Source of the DNA: JAJCYK01 sp965212195
Lineage (GTDB): Bacteria; Bacteroidota; Bacteroidia; Cytophagales; Cyclobacteriaceae
DNA length: 64,000 nucleotides
Assembly (NCBI GenBank): GCA_965212195.1
Contig: CBDBUW010000021.1
Coordinates: 186,001-250,000 of the forward strand
Direction of reading: 5' to 3'
Shown: in pieces, positions 26,155-36,004 of the stretch
Layout of the letters: every line of letters starts with the position of its first letter
How positions within the stretch are numbered: position 1 is the first letter of the stretch
The notes under the pieces: model-generated
Told to the model about the DNA's origin: nothing
Database searches by the model: none
The model's input: only the letters and a program-made list of their open reading frames with translations
Position numbers and translations under genes: made by a program

Positions 26155-27699
26155 TCAATGATCCGATAAGGTGACATGTGGATAGGCAATGACCTCCCCG
26201 CTGGTTCGCAGTTTAGGCATTTGAGCATTGATAGATGCTAAATATTCTCCCAGGACTTTGGCCAATTCTTCCTTTTTTTGGGGATGGCTTTGAACCAGAT
26301 TCTGAGATTCACCAATGTCGGATTCTAAATTAAACAGTTCGAATGACTGGTCCAGGTGGTAGTAGATCAATTTCCAAGCACCCATTCGAATCGCGCTATA
26401 AGCCCCTATTCCCGGCCCGCTGGGCCCCCATTCGTTGGGATAATGCCAGAACAGCGGTCGGCTTTGCTCTTCTTGGGAGGCTTCTAATAATTTGGTGAAA
26501 CTGACCCCGTCCAGCACCTGTACAGTATGATAGTCCTGGATCCCAGCCATTTCTAAGATGGTAGGAAAGAAGTCTTCAATAATCAGGTACTGGTTATTGG
26601 TAGAATTGGCGGTTACTCTTCCAGGCCATCTCACCATCATGGGTTCGCGAATACCCCCTTCGTAAATGGAGCCTTTGCCACTGGCCAAAGGCCGATTATG
26701 TGTATGTGGATTGCCACCGCGGGCTACAGCGCTCAGCCCGCCATTGTCCGACATAAACAGCACTATGGTATTTTGAGCCAGGTTTTGCTCCTCCAAATAA
26801 TTCAAAATATCACCCACACCTTTATCCATGGCCTCGATCATGCTGGCATAGGCTGCTTCAGTAGAGTCCAATCCCATTTTTAAGTAATTATTTACGAATC
26901 GTTTGTCGGCCATGATAGGGGTGTGTACACCGTAAAAGGAATAGTACAAGAAAAACGGGTCCTCTGTTTTCTCCAGGATCTTCAAAGTCTCCAAGGTTAA
27001 GGCCTCCGTGAGAAATATGTCTTTTCCATGATATAATTCCAGACCCGGTACCGGCCAAGGCGTCCCGGCAAATTCTTCGGTGTTGCCAAAGTTTTCCAGT
27101 CCGTAATAGCTCTTGGGAGCTCCTGCTGCATGCCCGGCCACATTGAAATCGAACCCCAGGTTGAGCGGTTCTGCACCCGGAGTGCCAATGGCCCCAAAAT
27201 GCGCTTTCCCAACATGTATGGTGGTATAACCGTGCTCTTGTAAGATCATGGGGAAAGTGGTGGCGTGAACGGCATGATCTAAATTGGCTTGGGGGCTGAT
27301 GCCGTTGACATTCCATAAAGGGAATTCCAGTTCCTCATGATCCGTTTCCATTGGTTGTATTTTGTCCTGGTATAACGTCCAATTGGTTACCCGGTGACGG
27401 GCGGCATTCATACCAGTTAGCAGACTGACCCGCGTTGGTGAACATACCGCGGTGGCGTAAGCTTGGGTGAATTTCATGCCCTCAGAGGCAAGTCTCTGCA
27501 GATTCGGAGTGCGATAAAGTCGATTGGTCTCAGTGACCTGAGTTCCGAAGGGAACGGCCAAATCCTGCCATCCCAGGTCATCAACCATAAATAAAACAAT
27601 GTTGGGACTGGGTTCCTTGGTTTCAATTTGAGAGGGGCTGCAACCGTAAAAGGACAGGAATAATAGCCAGATAAGCGGTGTAATACGAGGGAGATACAT
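26155..27699 (-). CDS. Lipoprotein sulfatase (type I, Cys formylglycine site)
   Basis: The 514-residue enzyme has a lipobox (FYGC, Cys20) and then a sulfatase domain. NIVLFMVDDLGWQDL supplies the first metal Asp pair (Asp40-Asp41). CSPTR at residues 86-90 is the C-x-P-x-R site whose Cys86 is converted to formylglycine. A second metal cluster is in LFMSDNGG. A matching formylglycine-generating enzyme is not in the window. It probably removes sulfate from polysaccharides or other sulfate esters in the periplasm or at the cell surface. Confidence 0.9.
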   Translation of the reverse strand: MYLPRITPLIWLLFLSFYGCSPSQIETKEPSPNIVLFMVDDLGWQDLAVPFGTQVTETNRLYRTPNLQRLASEGMKFTQAYATAVCSPTRVSLLTGMNAARHRVTNWTLYQDKIQPMETDHEELEFPLWNVNGISPQANLDHAVHATTFPMILQEHGYTTIHVGKAHFGAIGTPGAEPLNLGFDFNVAGHAAGAPKSYYGLENFGNTEEFAGTPWPVPGLELYHGKDIFLTEALTLETLKILEKTEDPFFLYYSFYGVHTPIMADKRFVNNYLKMGLDSTEAAYASMIEAMDKGVGDILNYLEEQNLAQNTIVLFMSDNGGLSAVARGGNPHTHNRPLASGKGSIYEGGIREPMMVRWPGRVTANSTNNQYLIIEDFFPTILEMAGIQDYHTVQVLDGVSFTKLLEASQEEQSRPLFWHYPNEWGPSGPGIGAYSAIRMGAWKLIYYHLDQSFELFNLESDIGESQNLVQSHPQKKEELAKVLGEYLASINAQMPKLRTSGEVIAYPHVTLSDH

Positions 27700-27762
27700 G
27701 GTTTTATAAACTGCTGACTATGATACTGATTTCGAGTTCAATATCCTAAACTAAACCGGTTC

Positions 27763-27806
27763 ATTATCAGTTGAGGGCAGAGGGACCAGCTGCCCTCAGA
27801 GATAAT
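27763..27806. promoter_or_regulatory. Extended perfect hairpin in a divergent promoter region
   Basis: TGAGGGCAG (27772-27780) and CTGCCCTCA (27790-27798) form a 9-bp stem with a 9-base loop. It is enclosed by a second 6-bp arm pair, ATTATC (27763-27768) and GATAAT (27801-27806). It lies between the sulfatase start (27699, minus) and the haloperoxidase start (27876, plus), where a terminator is not expected and no U-run follows. It may be an operator or a structured 5' leader. Confidence 0.5.
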
Positions 27807-27875
27807 TTCACCCTAGAGATGTCATTTTCCTGACAAAAAGTTTTCTAAATTTAAGTAATAGGCTGTAGAAATTTT

Positions 27876-30083
27876 ATGAGACATCTTTTCTGTTACCTAA
27901 CATTGCTGACTGTACTATGCACCGCTTCAATACAGGCGCAACATTCCGTGGCCCGACAATGGAATGAAGTGTTGTTAGAGGCGATCAGAAATGATTTTGC
28001 GCGGCCCACCGCGCATGCCCGCAACTTGTTTCATGTTTCCGTGGCACTTTACGACTCCTGGGCTACCTACCACACTTCCGCTTCACCCTATTTTATGGGA
28101 AACCGCATCGGGGGATATCAATGTACATGGGGTACTATTCAACCAGTAAGTGATATTCAATCTGCCCAGGAGGAGGCTATGAGCTATGCGGCATATCGTT
28201 TGCTAACCCATCGATTCAGGAATTCTCCCAGTCAGTCTGAGACCCAACAACGCTTTGATTCTCTGATGAATCATTTAGGCTATGACATAAATGAAACTTC
28301 CATCAATTTTACCAGCGGACCTCCGGCCGCGGTTGGGAACCACATTGGTCAATGCTTGATCCAGTTTGGACTTCAAGACGGATCTAATGAAGCAGAGGAT
28401 TATGCCAATCAGTATTACCAACCGGTAAATGAACCGTTGATCCCCTTTAACCCCGGTAATCCTGATCTGGTGAACTTCAATCGTTGGCAACCTTTGACCC
28501 TGGATGTTTTCATTGATCAGGCCGGTAATGAAATACCCTTCAACAGCCCGCCTTTCTTAAGTCCTGAATGGGGAAGAGTAACTCCCTTTGCCATGACGGC
28601 CAGCGACCTGATCATTGACACCCGTGGTGAAGAGGAAGAAGAGGAGGAGTACTGGATTTATCATGATCCAGGCCGGCCGGTTTACCTTAATACCGTGGAC
28701 GGTACTGGTGACAGTGATCTTTATAAGTGGGGGTTTGGCTTGGTTGCAGTCTGGTCATCGCATTTGGATCCATCGGATGGCGTGATGTGGGATATTTCGC
28801 CGGCTTCACAAGGTAATATAAGTGACCTGCCTCTCAACGTGGCAAACTATGAGGACTTTTACAATTTCCTGGATGGTGGGGACCCTGGGATTGGTCGTGA
28901 TACCAACCCGGCGACTGGTTTGCCTTACGAATCACAACTGGTGCCACGTGGGGACTTTACCAGAGTGTTGGCTGAATTTTGGGCTGATGGTCCCGATTCG
29001 GAAACTCCCCCCGGCCACTGGTTTACCATAATGAATTTAGTCAATGATCATCCCTTGCTGGTGAAAAAATTCAGGGGTGAAGGTGAGGTATTGGATGATC
29101 TTGAATGGGATGTAAAGTCTTATTTTATTCTAGGTGGAGCGGTTCACGATGCAGCAGTAGCGGCCTGGAGCATAAAAGGATGGTACGACTATATTCGACC
29201 TATCTCAGCCATTCGAGGTATGGCCGATTTAGGTCAAAGTTCCATTCCATCATTAACCAACTATCATCCCGGGGGTATTCAGATAGTACCGGGGTTAATC
29301 GAGACCGTGGAAACCGGTGATCCCCTGGCCGGTGACAATAACGAAAATGTAGGCAAGATCAAATTGTACTCCTGGAGGGGACCCGACTATATTCCTGAGC
29401 CTGAAACTGATGTGGCGGGAGTGGGATGGATTTTAGCCGAAAATTGGTGGCCCTATCAGCGGCCTTCTTTCGTAACACCGCCTTTTGCTGGGTATATTTC
29501 CGGTCACAGCACCTTCTCGCGAGCGGCAGCGGAAGTTTTAACCTTACTGACCGGAGATCCTTTTTTCCCAGGAGGTATGGGCGAATTTGAGATCAAAGCC
29601 AACGAGTTTTTGGTTTTTGAAGATGGCCCTTCCATGGACATGACTTTACAATGGGCTACCTATCGCGATGCCTCTGATCAGACCAGTCTCTCCAGGATAT
29701 GGGGGGGCATTCATCCACCGGTCGATGACATTCCCGGTCGGTTGATAGGAGAACAAATAGGTATTGCAGCCTTTACCAAGGCCGAACGATACTTCGAGGA
29801 TTTTGTAACTGATGTTGAAGATCCATTCACAACCGAGCCATTCAAGGTTTATCCTAACCCCCTGCAGACTCCTTTGGTACTAGGGATAAAGATCCCGACC
29901 CTGAAAGGGGATGCTGTGTTGACAATAATTAACCTACAAGGAAAGCGTATTTGGACCGAAACCTTGTCCCGGGGACCGGGGAGGTCCCTCAGCATACCTA
30001 TTACCGGCATAACCAACGGGGTATATCTGGTAAAACTGTCTTCCGATCAGTTCACCAGCGGTCAAAAACTACTGATTAGGTAG
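27876..30083 (+). CDS. T9SS-secreted vanadium-dependent haloperoxidase
   Basis: This 735-residue protein has a Sec signal peptide (ending near SIQAQ), a PAP2/vanadium-haloperoxidase domain and a C-terminal T9SS type A sorting domain (about 655-735, PNPLQ near its start). The vanadate site is complete: Lys434 and Arg441 (KGWYDYIRP), SGH at 542-544 with the acid-base His544, Arg607 and the vanadate ligand His613 (RIWGGIHPP). Such enzymes oxidise halides with peroxide, but some bacterial relatives are phosphatases and the halide cannot be read. It should be surface-exposed or secreted. A longer, broken paralogue faces it from 33718. Confidence 0.88.
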   Translation: MRHLFCYLTLLTVLCTASIQAQHSVARQWNEVLLEAIRNDFARPTAHARNLFHVSVALYDSWATYHTSASPYFMGNRIGGYQCTWGTIQPVSDIQSAQEEAMSYAAYRLLTHRFRNSPSQSETQQRFDSLMNHLGYDINETSINFTSGPPAAVGNHIGQCLIQFGLQDGSNEAEDYANQYYQPVNEPLIPFNPGNPDLVNFNRWQPLTLDVFIDQAGNEIPFNSPPFLSPEWGRVTPFAMTASDLIIDTRGEEEEEEEYWIYHDPGRPVYLNTVDGTGDSDLYKWGFGLVAVWSSHLDPSDGVMWDISPASQGNISDLPLNVANYEDFYNFLDGGDPGIGRDTNPATGLPYESQLVPRGDFTRVLAEFWADGPDSETPPGHWFTIMNLVNDHPLLVKKFRGEGEVLDDLEWDVKSYFILGGAVHDAAVAAWSIKGWYDYIRPISAIRGMADLGQSSIPSLTNYHPGGIQIVPGLIETVETGDPLAGDNNENVGKIKLYSWRGPDYIPEPETDVAGVGWILAENWWPYQRPSFVTPPFAGYISGHSTFSRAAAEVLTLLTGDPFFPGGMGEFEIKANEFLVFEDGPSMDMTLQWATYRDASDQTSLSRIWGGIHPPVDDIPGRLIGEQIGIAAFTKAERYFEDFVTDVEDPFTTEPFKVYPNPLQTPLVLGIKIPTLKGDAVLTIINLQGKRIWTETLSRGPGRSLSIPITGITNGVYLVKLSSDQFTSGQKLLIR

Positions 30084-30237
30084 TGGTAAGTTTACTTTAT
30101 TTTCAAAGATTATGTAGCCCAGTTCGATTCATTGTCTTCAAGAGGCTTAGGCGATTTACCATATTTATGGTGCGCAGGGAGCATGGGCCATTAGAACCTC
30201 AATAGCTGGCAGATATCCAATCAATTTTTGTGTTGTT

Positions 30238-33200
30238 TTAGCGGATCAGTACTTTATGAATGCTTTCCTCATTTGGTGTTAGTACTTTTAACAGATAGAA
30301 CCCCGCAGGAATTTGATCTACATTCAAGTTCAAGAACCGCTGAGTGGCGGGCAAATGTGACTCTATGTTTAGTATCCGTTGACCTTGATGGTTGAAAAGG
30401 GCCAGATTTACACGTTCTCCCGGGTCTCGAAATTGCAAGGTTAAAAAATCGGAGGCTGGAATGGGATAGACTACCATCGGTTCTTCAATATTTCGGGTGA
30501 GCGTAATATCTGCAGTGCCTTCAAAATAGGTAGTAGCGAAGTTAAAGGCCTGTATCCCAATTTTTTCACCGATGATGCGGCCGGGAATGTCATCAGCAGG
30601 AGGGTGTATGCCACCCCATATTCGAGAAAGGCTGGTTTCATCGGAAGCGTCTTGATAAGTGGCCCATTGCAGGGTCACGTCCACACTTGGTCCTTCCTCA
30701 AACACCAGGAATTGATCTTTGGGTGCGTGGAACTCCCCCAGTCCTCCAGGAAAATACTCATCTCCTGTTAACAGAGTAAGCAGTTCGGCAGCTGCCCTGG
30801 AATAGGTGGAATGTCCTGAGATAAAACCGGCGAAGGGCGGTGTCACAAAGGAGGGTCTTTGATAGGGCCACCAGTTCTCTGCCAGTATCCAGCCGACACC
30901 CGCACTGAAATTATCGGGGTTAACAATGTAGTCCGGCCCTCTCCAGGCATATAGCTTAATCTTACCGGTATGCGCTCCGTTTGGTCCGGCTAATGGATCA
31001 TCTTGATCCACCAATTCGATAAACCCCTCTACTAGCGGCATCCCATCCTCATGGTAGCTCGGGCTTTGCGGGTCACTGCTTTGCCCCAGGTCTGCCATAG
31101 CCCGAATTGCGGATATCGGCCGTAGGTAGTCGTACCAACCCTTTATACCCCAGGCACTGATGGCGGCATCGTGCATAGCGCCTCCCAGGGCGAAATAGGC
31201 TTTGATATCCCATTCCAGGGGATCTATCAAACCACCAATCCCTTGAAACCTTTTCTCGAGCATAGGGGGTGGTCACTGACATAGTTCATTAGATGGTAAA
31301 CCAATGCCCCGGTGGAGTTTCGGAGTCGGGCCCGTCGGCCCAAAACTCCGCTATTACCCTTGCGTATAGTCACCTCGGGGTACCCACTGAGATTCATAAG
31401 GCTTGTCGGTATGGGGATTAATCGCTCGACCTTGCCCGGAGTCACCTCCCTCCATGGTGTTATAGAATTGGGGATATTGGTCATAGTTTAGGGGTAGCGA
31501 AGCATTATTTCCTCGAGAGGCGGGACTTATGTCCCAAAGCACGCCATCTCCGGGATCCATGTGGGCAGACCAGATGCTGACCAGATTAAAGCCCCACTTA
31601 TAGGCTTCTTCAGTGTCCCCCGGACCATCCCTGTCCAGCAGCGGTGGAGCTCCGGGATCCAAATAAACCCGGTATGGGAAAATCATCCCGAAAATAAGTT
31701 ACGGCTTCTTGAGGTTGCAGGGAAAATGGAGCCACCAACCCCCACTCGGGACTCAAAAATTCCGGGGTATTCCGGGGTATTACATTCCCTGCCTGATCGA
31801 TAAATACCTCCAGAGTAAGAGGTTGCCAGTTGTTATATGAACTTATATGGGGATTGCCAGGAAAGATGGGAACTAAGGCTTGATTTTGCGCTGTGTAGTG
31901 CTGGTTTGTATAATCGTTCTGTTCGTTGGATTGATCCTGTAGACCGTACTCGATATAAGTGCTGGCAATAAAATTGCCCAGGGCGGCCGCATTTCCTGAG
32001 CTATAATCTACCGATGTTAGGTCCGGGTCGAAGACCCAACGAGGTCATAAGATTGCGGAAGCTTTCTAAAGTGGATGAAGCGTTGGGAGAGTTTTGGAAT
32101 CTATGATTCAACAGACGAAAAGCGGTATAACTAATGGCTTCTTCCCTGGCCTGTTCTAAATTACCAATTGGGGAAAACGTGTCGAAGAAACTTTTGAAGT
32201 CATGAAGGGTATTCCCTAAAAGGTAAGGGACTGCCTGCGACTGAAATACCGACCATGCGTCGTACATGGCTGCGGATAAATGAAATAAATTACGGGCATG
32301 TACGGTGGGCCTGGCATAGTCGTTACGGATGGCTTCTAGGGTTAACTCATTCCATTGCCTGGCTATGGATGGTGCTGGCAGCAAATTTTCAGCATTCTCC
32401 AAGACAATTTGCTGGGATCTCGATTGCTCGGGTATGGAGATTTCGGCGGTGGATATTAAAGGTAGTCCGGGCAAGTCTACCATCACTCTATATGTCCCTT
32501 GGGGAAGAGCGGTAAAACCAAAGTTAAGTTCCGAGCTAGGTTTTGTGTGAGCCACTAAGTGCTCTTCGTCGGCTTGCAACAGGAATAGATAAAGGTCAAT
32601 GTCGTCTGGATGCGCTGTTTGCGAAACTAAACTTCCGTTTAGCTCGTGGGAACCGTTTAAGTTGTCCAATGCGCTTATTCGATAGTACAGATCCCCTTGA
32701 GATCCATCTATAATAAAGCCCTCGGCTTGCTCCCAAAACAGACTGCCGTTTCCCAGATACCTTGGGGGATAACGGGGGTCACTAGGTGCGGCTTTGATCA
32801 GATAATTTCCCATGACAATTGGATGATCGGACCATTGCCCCTCCTGCAGTGATGGGGCCTGAGTATGCTCCAGTGTGTCTCCCGTAATCCTATACAATCT
32901 CAATGCACTGTTCAAAGCTTCATCTTGTTCATCGGTTATAGCGCCGGAAATGGTGGTAAACGCCTGCAGGTTAGTAGCGTTACCGGTAACTTCCAACCGC
33001 GGTAGTAAATCGTTTTGAACCACACAATGATACCTGCCTAGCTGGTGGAGCAAAATATTGATAAGATCCAATCTGGAATTAGTAGCACCTTCCATAGGTT
33101 GATCCTGAAAATACCATTGATACCTATTGAAATTCCCGGGAATCAGGGCATCCAACAGTTGGTTGGATCCTAAAGTCACCTCACGAGATTCGGAAGTTGC

Positions 33201-33718
33201 AGTTAGCCTTTGTGGATAGTAGATGAGCCCTGGCAATAGGGCGTTTTTTCCAGATCGGAGAAGTCCAGGTAATTATCATTCACGTATAAAGTGAATGTCC
33301 TGTCAATGTTGGAGTAATCCGGCAGGGTGCTTAAATTGTTGTTACCGGCATCTACCACACTTACTTCCATCTCATTGATTACATTCGGTAACCCTTCAAT
33401 GTGATTACCAGAAATGTCCAGCACATGCAGGCTCACTAAATCCTTTATATCATCACTGATAACCCCTTGAAGATTGTTGTCCGGAAGTTTTAAGGTGATC
33501 ACCTGGCCCCCAGGATCCAACCCCACCCCATACCATTGTCCCACCGGAGCCTGCAACCAGCCACTATTGTTGATCCATGTAGAACCAAAAGTATCATCGT
33601 AAAAACTGACCAAAGCCAAAGAATCCCTTTCCAAGACCTGACTTTTTACTGACAGACTTGTCCCTATCAGGATACAAACCAGCATACAGAAAAGGGGTAA
33701 AGATCTCTTCAATCGCAC
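30238..33718 (-). pseudogene. Broken paralogue of the haloperoxidase with N-terminal LRR/Ig-like extension
   Basis: One gene is split over several reading frames. From the 5' end: a signal peptide and leucine-rich-repeat segment (33718 to about 33240), an Ig-like and carboxypeptidase-regulatory-like segment plus the start of the haloperoxidase (about 33235-32025), and then the rest of the enzyme to 30238 with a T9SS-like tail. Frame changes occur at about 33244-33249 (a T6 tract; one more base restores frame), 32025, 31680, 31370, 31295 and 31265. Each junction was placed by matching the intact paralogue at 27876-30083. The active-site residues are still present in the 3' part (KGWYDYLRP, GFISGHS, RIWGGIHPP). 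Neighbouring genes are intact, so decay is likelier than poor sequence quality. The start codon would be GTG. Confidence 0.85.
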
Positions 33719-33894
33719 AGTTTTTGATTTTCAGACCTTTAATATAAACCAAAATGGGGGATATTCAGTGGAAAAAAAGTTAATGACCGACTATCAAAAG
33801 AACCTAACAGATCATAATCCGGATTGATCTTAGTCATAGTGAAATAAGAGGTAACCATTGAAATTGAGCGCAATACCAAAACTGATCTAATACC

Positions 33895-34452
33895 ATGAAA
33901 TCTATTATTACACTAACAGGGATAGCCTTTTTGCTATTCACAGCTTGTTCAGATACCTCAAACCAAGATAACACCAGCAGTTCGGCAGATGAGCGGCAAC
34001 TAGCCAAAGGCCAATCAACCGTGATGGATGAAGTTTCCGAAAAAAATATCCTGCACGTAGCTATTGGCTCTCCTGACCATACGACTTTGGTAGCGGCGGT
34101 GCAAGCGGCCGAACTCGAAGACGTATTGACTAATGCTGGCCCTTTAACAGTATTTGCCCCTACCAATGAAGCTTTTGCGGCGTTACCTGAGGGGACTTTG
34201 GATGATCTGTTAAAACCAGAAAACAAAGCTACACTGGCACGGATCATTACCTTTCATGCGGCTCCGGGTAGCTACAACGAAAACAATATAAAAGGAGTAA
34301 TGGGCATAGGCCAAGCCACTGGAGACAAGGTGAAGGTAGAGGTTGATGGTGATGTCACCACCGTTAACGGTGCCAAAGTACTGGGGACGGTCAAAGCTTC
34401 GAACGGTTATGTTCATGTGATCGATCAGGTATTATTACCTCCTGAAAAATAA
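33895..34452 (+). CDS. Fasciclin-domain lipoprotein
   Basis: The 185-residue product has a lipobox (LFTAC, Cys18) and a single FAS1 (fasciclin) domain at about 45-183. The H1 motif is LTVFAPTNEAFAALPEGTLDDLL and the H2 segment is ASNGYVHVIDQVLLPP. FAS1 proteins are cell-surface or periplasmic adhesion-type modules. It has no operon partner. Confidence 0.9.
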   Translation: MKSIITLTGIAFLLFTACSDTSNQDNTSSSADERQLAKGQSTVMDEVSEKNILHVAIGSPDHTTLVAAVQAAELEDVLTNAGPLTVFAPTNEAFAALPEGTLDDLLKPENKATLARIITFHAAPGSYNENNIKGVMGIGQATGDKVKVEVDGDVTTVNGAKVLGTVKASNGYVHVIDQVLLPPEK

Positions 34453-34758
34453 CAGGTGTGATTTAGGAGTAGGACTGCAAAAGACTCCTTATAGCCTGTG
34501 GCTTGGTTTCGGTGGCACTGCGCTGACTTATAGCCTCAGCTATGTATTGATCATTGTCCCAAAGATCATGCAACAAGGGTAGCAGACGATCTTTATTAAA
34601 GGTTCTATATTCCCGCGAGTACCTATTGACTGCATTTATATTTTCATGCTATCCGTGAAAGGTAAAAGGTTTGACGGATAATGTAAAGCTGCAACAAAAA
34701 AGCCGCTACCACCTTTGGTAACGGCTTTTATAAATTATAGTGGACTGCAAGGGGGCAG
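34453..34758. other. Intergenic region with a start-less coding fragment and a terminator
   Basis: Between the fasciclin gene and the convergent AhpD-like gene there is an open minus-strand frame at 34463-34648 (61 codons). It has no ATG, GTG or TTG near its 5' end and a stop just upstream. Its peptide is plausible protein (for example FNKDRLLPLLHDLWDNDQYI, then a Ser/Thr-rich stretch), so it looks like the 3' remnant of a lost gene. The paired terminator at 34698-34729 lies downstream of both genes. Confidence 0.4.
34698..34729. terminator. Bidirectional terminator between convergent genes
   Basis: AAAAGCCG (34698-34705) pairs with CGGCTTTT (34722-34729), extended after one mismatch by TACC/GGTA. 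A-rich and T-rich flanks allow termination in both directions. It lies 30 bases past the stop of the AhpD-like gene at 34759. Confidence 0.8.
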
Positions 34759-35313
34759 TTAATTATTGGATAAGGATTTTGTGAACAATACAGAATCCGT
34801 GACACCCAGTGCATCACCTACTCTGCCGATCATAAGAAAAGTAGTGATCACCGCATTAATCTCAATCAGTTGACCGTAATCCCAATGTTCTTTGAGGCGT
34901 TCCCAAAGAGATGCTTGCACATCATTAGCGTCTATGGCAATTTGACGGATAAGATGAAAGACCAATTTTTCTGCCTCCGTAAAATGAGGACTTTGTTCCC
35001 ACAGTGAATTCTGCAAATCGCCCAATTTTTCATCGGATACTCCCAACTCACCGGCTATTTTTTCGTGAGCGCCATAACTGTAATGGCTATTCATGGCTTT
35101 TAATGTTTTTAGGATAATCAATTCTTTAAACGCCCAGGAAATCCGTCCCTCACCAAGCGATTGTATCATAAAATTGGTGATGGAGTTGCACATATTTTTA
35201 TTGGAGCCCAATGCTTTGACCAAATTCGGTACATGCCCGAAAAATTCTTCCGATGCTTGGTATACTGCTTCAGTGCCGGCGATGGGTTGTTCTACTAGTT
35301 TTACTACTGCCAT
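34759..35313 (-). CDS. AhpD-like protein with both redox cysteines replaced by serine
   Basis: This 184-residue carboxymuconolactone decarboxylase (CMD/AhpD)-fold protein aligns with its upstream neighbour. At the AhpD active site (E-x11-C-x2-C-x3-H) it keeps Glu64 and His83 but has Ser76 and Ser79 in place of the two cysteines (SHYSYGAH). It therefore cannot form the peroxidatic disulfide. I infer a structural or substrate-binding partner of the intact paralogue. The gene is five bases downstream of that paralogue and in the same operon. Confidence 0.83.
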   Translation of the reverse strand: MAVVKLVEQPIAGTEAVYQASEEFFGHVPNLVKALGSNKNMCNSITNFMIQSLGEGRISWAFKELIILKTLKAMNSHYSYGAHEKIAGELGVSDEKLGDLQNSLWEQSPHFTEAEKLVFHLIRQIAIDANDVQASLWERLKEHWDYGQLIEINAVITTFLMIGRVGDALGVTDSVLFTKSLSNN

Positions 35314-35318
35314 GATGT

Positions 35319-35954
35319 TTAAGCGTTAGGGGTTTGACTAATAAAATGTTCGAAATGTCCTTGTGCCGCCTTAGAGGTAGGGGGTTCAGCGTTGAAAAGT
35401 ACAGGTTGGTGACCTACCCACACATCTTCCAACTCCACACCGAGGGCGTCGCCAAACTTGCTTACCTGCAGATAGGCGCCGATGGTGGCTACTATTTCCA
35501 CGATTTGAGCATCGTTATAATGTTTCTTCACGGCTTCCCAGGTTTCCCAGGGAATATTTTCCGGGTCTAGTACTACATGGGCACAAAGATCCAGCATGGC
35601 CACCTCGTTGGGTTCGTAGTGTGGGCTGTTTTGGTATTCCACTCCCACGATATCCGCTTGCTTTTCGGGGGTGACCCCCAGCCGAGCGGATACAGCTTCG
35701 TGTTGTGTAACACAATAAAAGCAGTCCCCCATTTTGGTGGCTTTAAGTATCAACAGCTCTTTATCGTACCAGGAAATATCTCCTTCCTGTAAAATGTCAA
35801 AGAATATTTCCCACATCTTCTCTGCCATCTCCGGCGCGTGCCCAGTGATTTTGAAGATGTTCAAAACCATTTGAAAACGGGCCTCTGTTTTGTCGTAGAT
35901 CTGCTTGGTGACGGCATCTCCGTCATCGTACTCTACATAAGGTAAATGTGCCAT
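35319..35954 (-). CDS. AhpD-like CMD protein with intact CxxC site
   Basis: The 211-residue protein has the AhpD-type constellation Glu66, Cys78, Cys81 and His85 (CFYCVTQH), with the Glu-Cys and Cys-His spacings expected for the family. It is probably a thiol-dependent peroxidase or a CMD-type enzyme acting on an unknown substrate. It is first of a two-gene operon controlled by the TetR protein encoded just upstream, with a palindromic operator between them. Confidence 0.86.
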   Translation of the reverse strand: MAHLPYVEYDDGDAVTKQIYDKTEARFQMVLNIFKITGHAPEMAEKMWEIFFDILQEGDISWYDKELLILKATKMGDCFYCVTQHEAVSARLGVTPEKQADIVGVEYQNSPHYEPNEVAMLDLCAHVVLDPENIPWETWEAVKKHYNDAQIVEIVATIGAYLQVSKFGDALGVELEDVWVGHQPVLFNAEPPTSKAAQGHFEHFISQTPNA

Positions 35955-35968
35955 AAATTTTAGTTTGT

Positions 35969-35990
35969 TAACTAAGCATACGCTTAGTTA
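35969..35990. promoter_or_regulatory. Operator of the AhpD-like pair
   Basis: Perfect inverted arms TAACTAAGC (35969-35977) and GCTTAGTTA (35982-35990) are separated by ATAC. It lies 14 bases upstream of the start at 35954 and between tetR and its likely target genes. A near-identical copy lies in front of tetR itself. Confidence 0.8.
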
Positions 35991-36004
35991 TAGTTGAAAT
36001 AAAA

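Noticed and set aside
30238..33718. Programmed frameshifting in the haloperoxidase paralogue
   Set aside because: Six lesions, without conserved slippery sites or signals, fit decay far better than programmed recoding.
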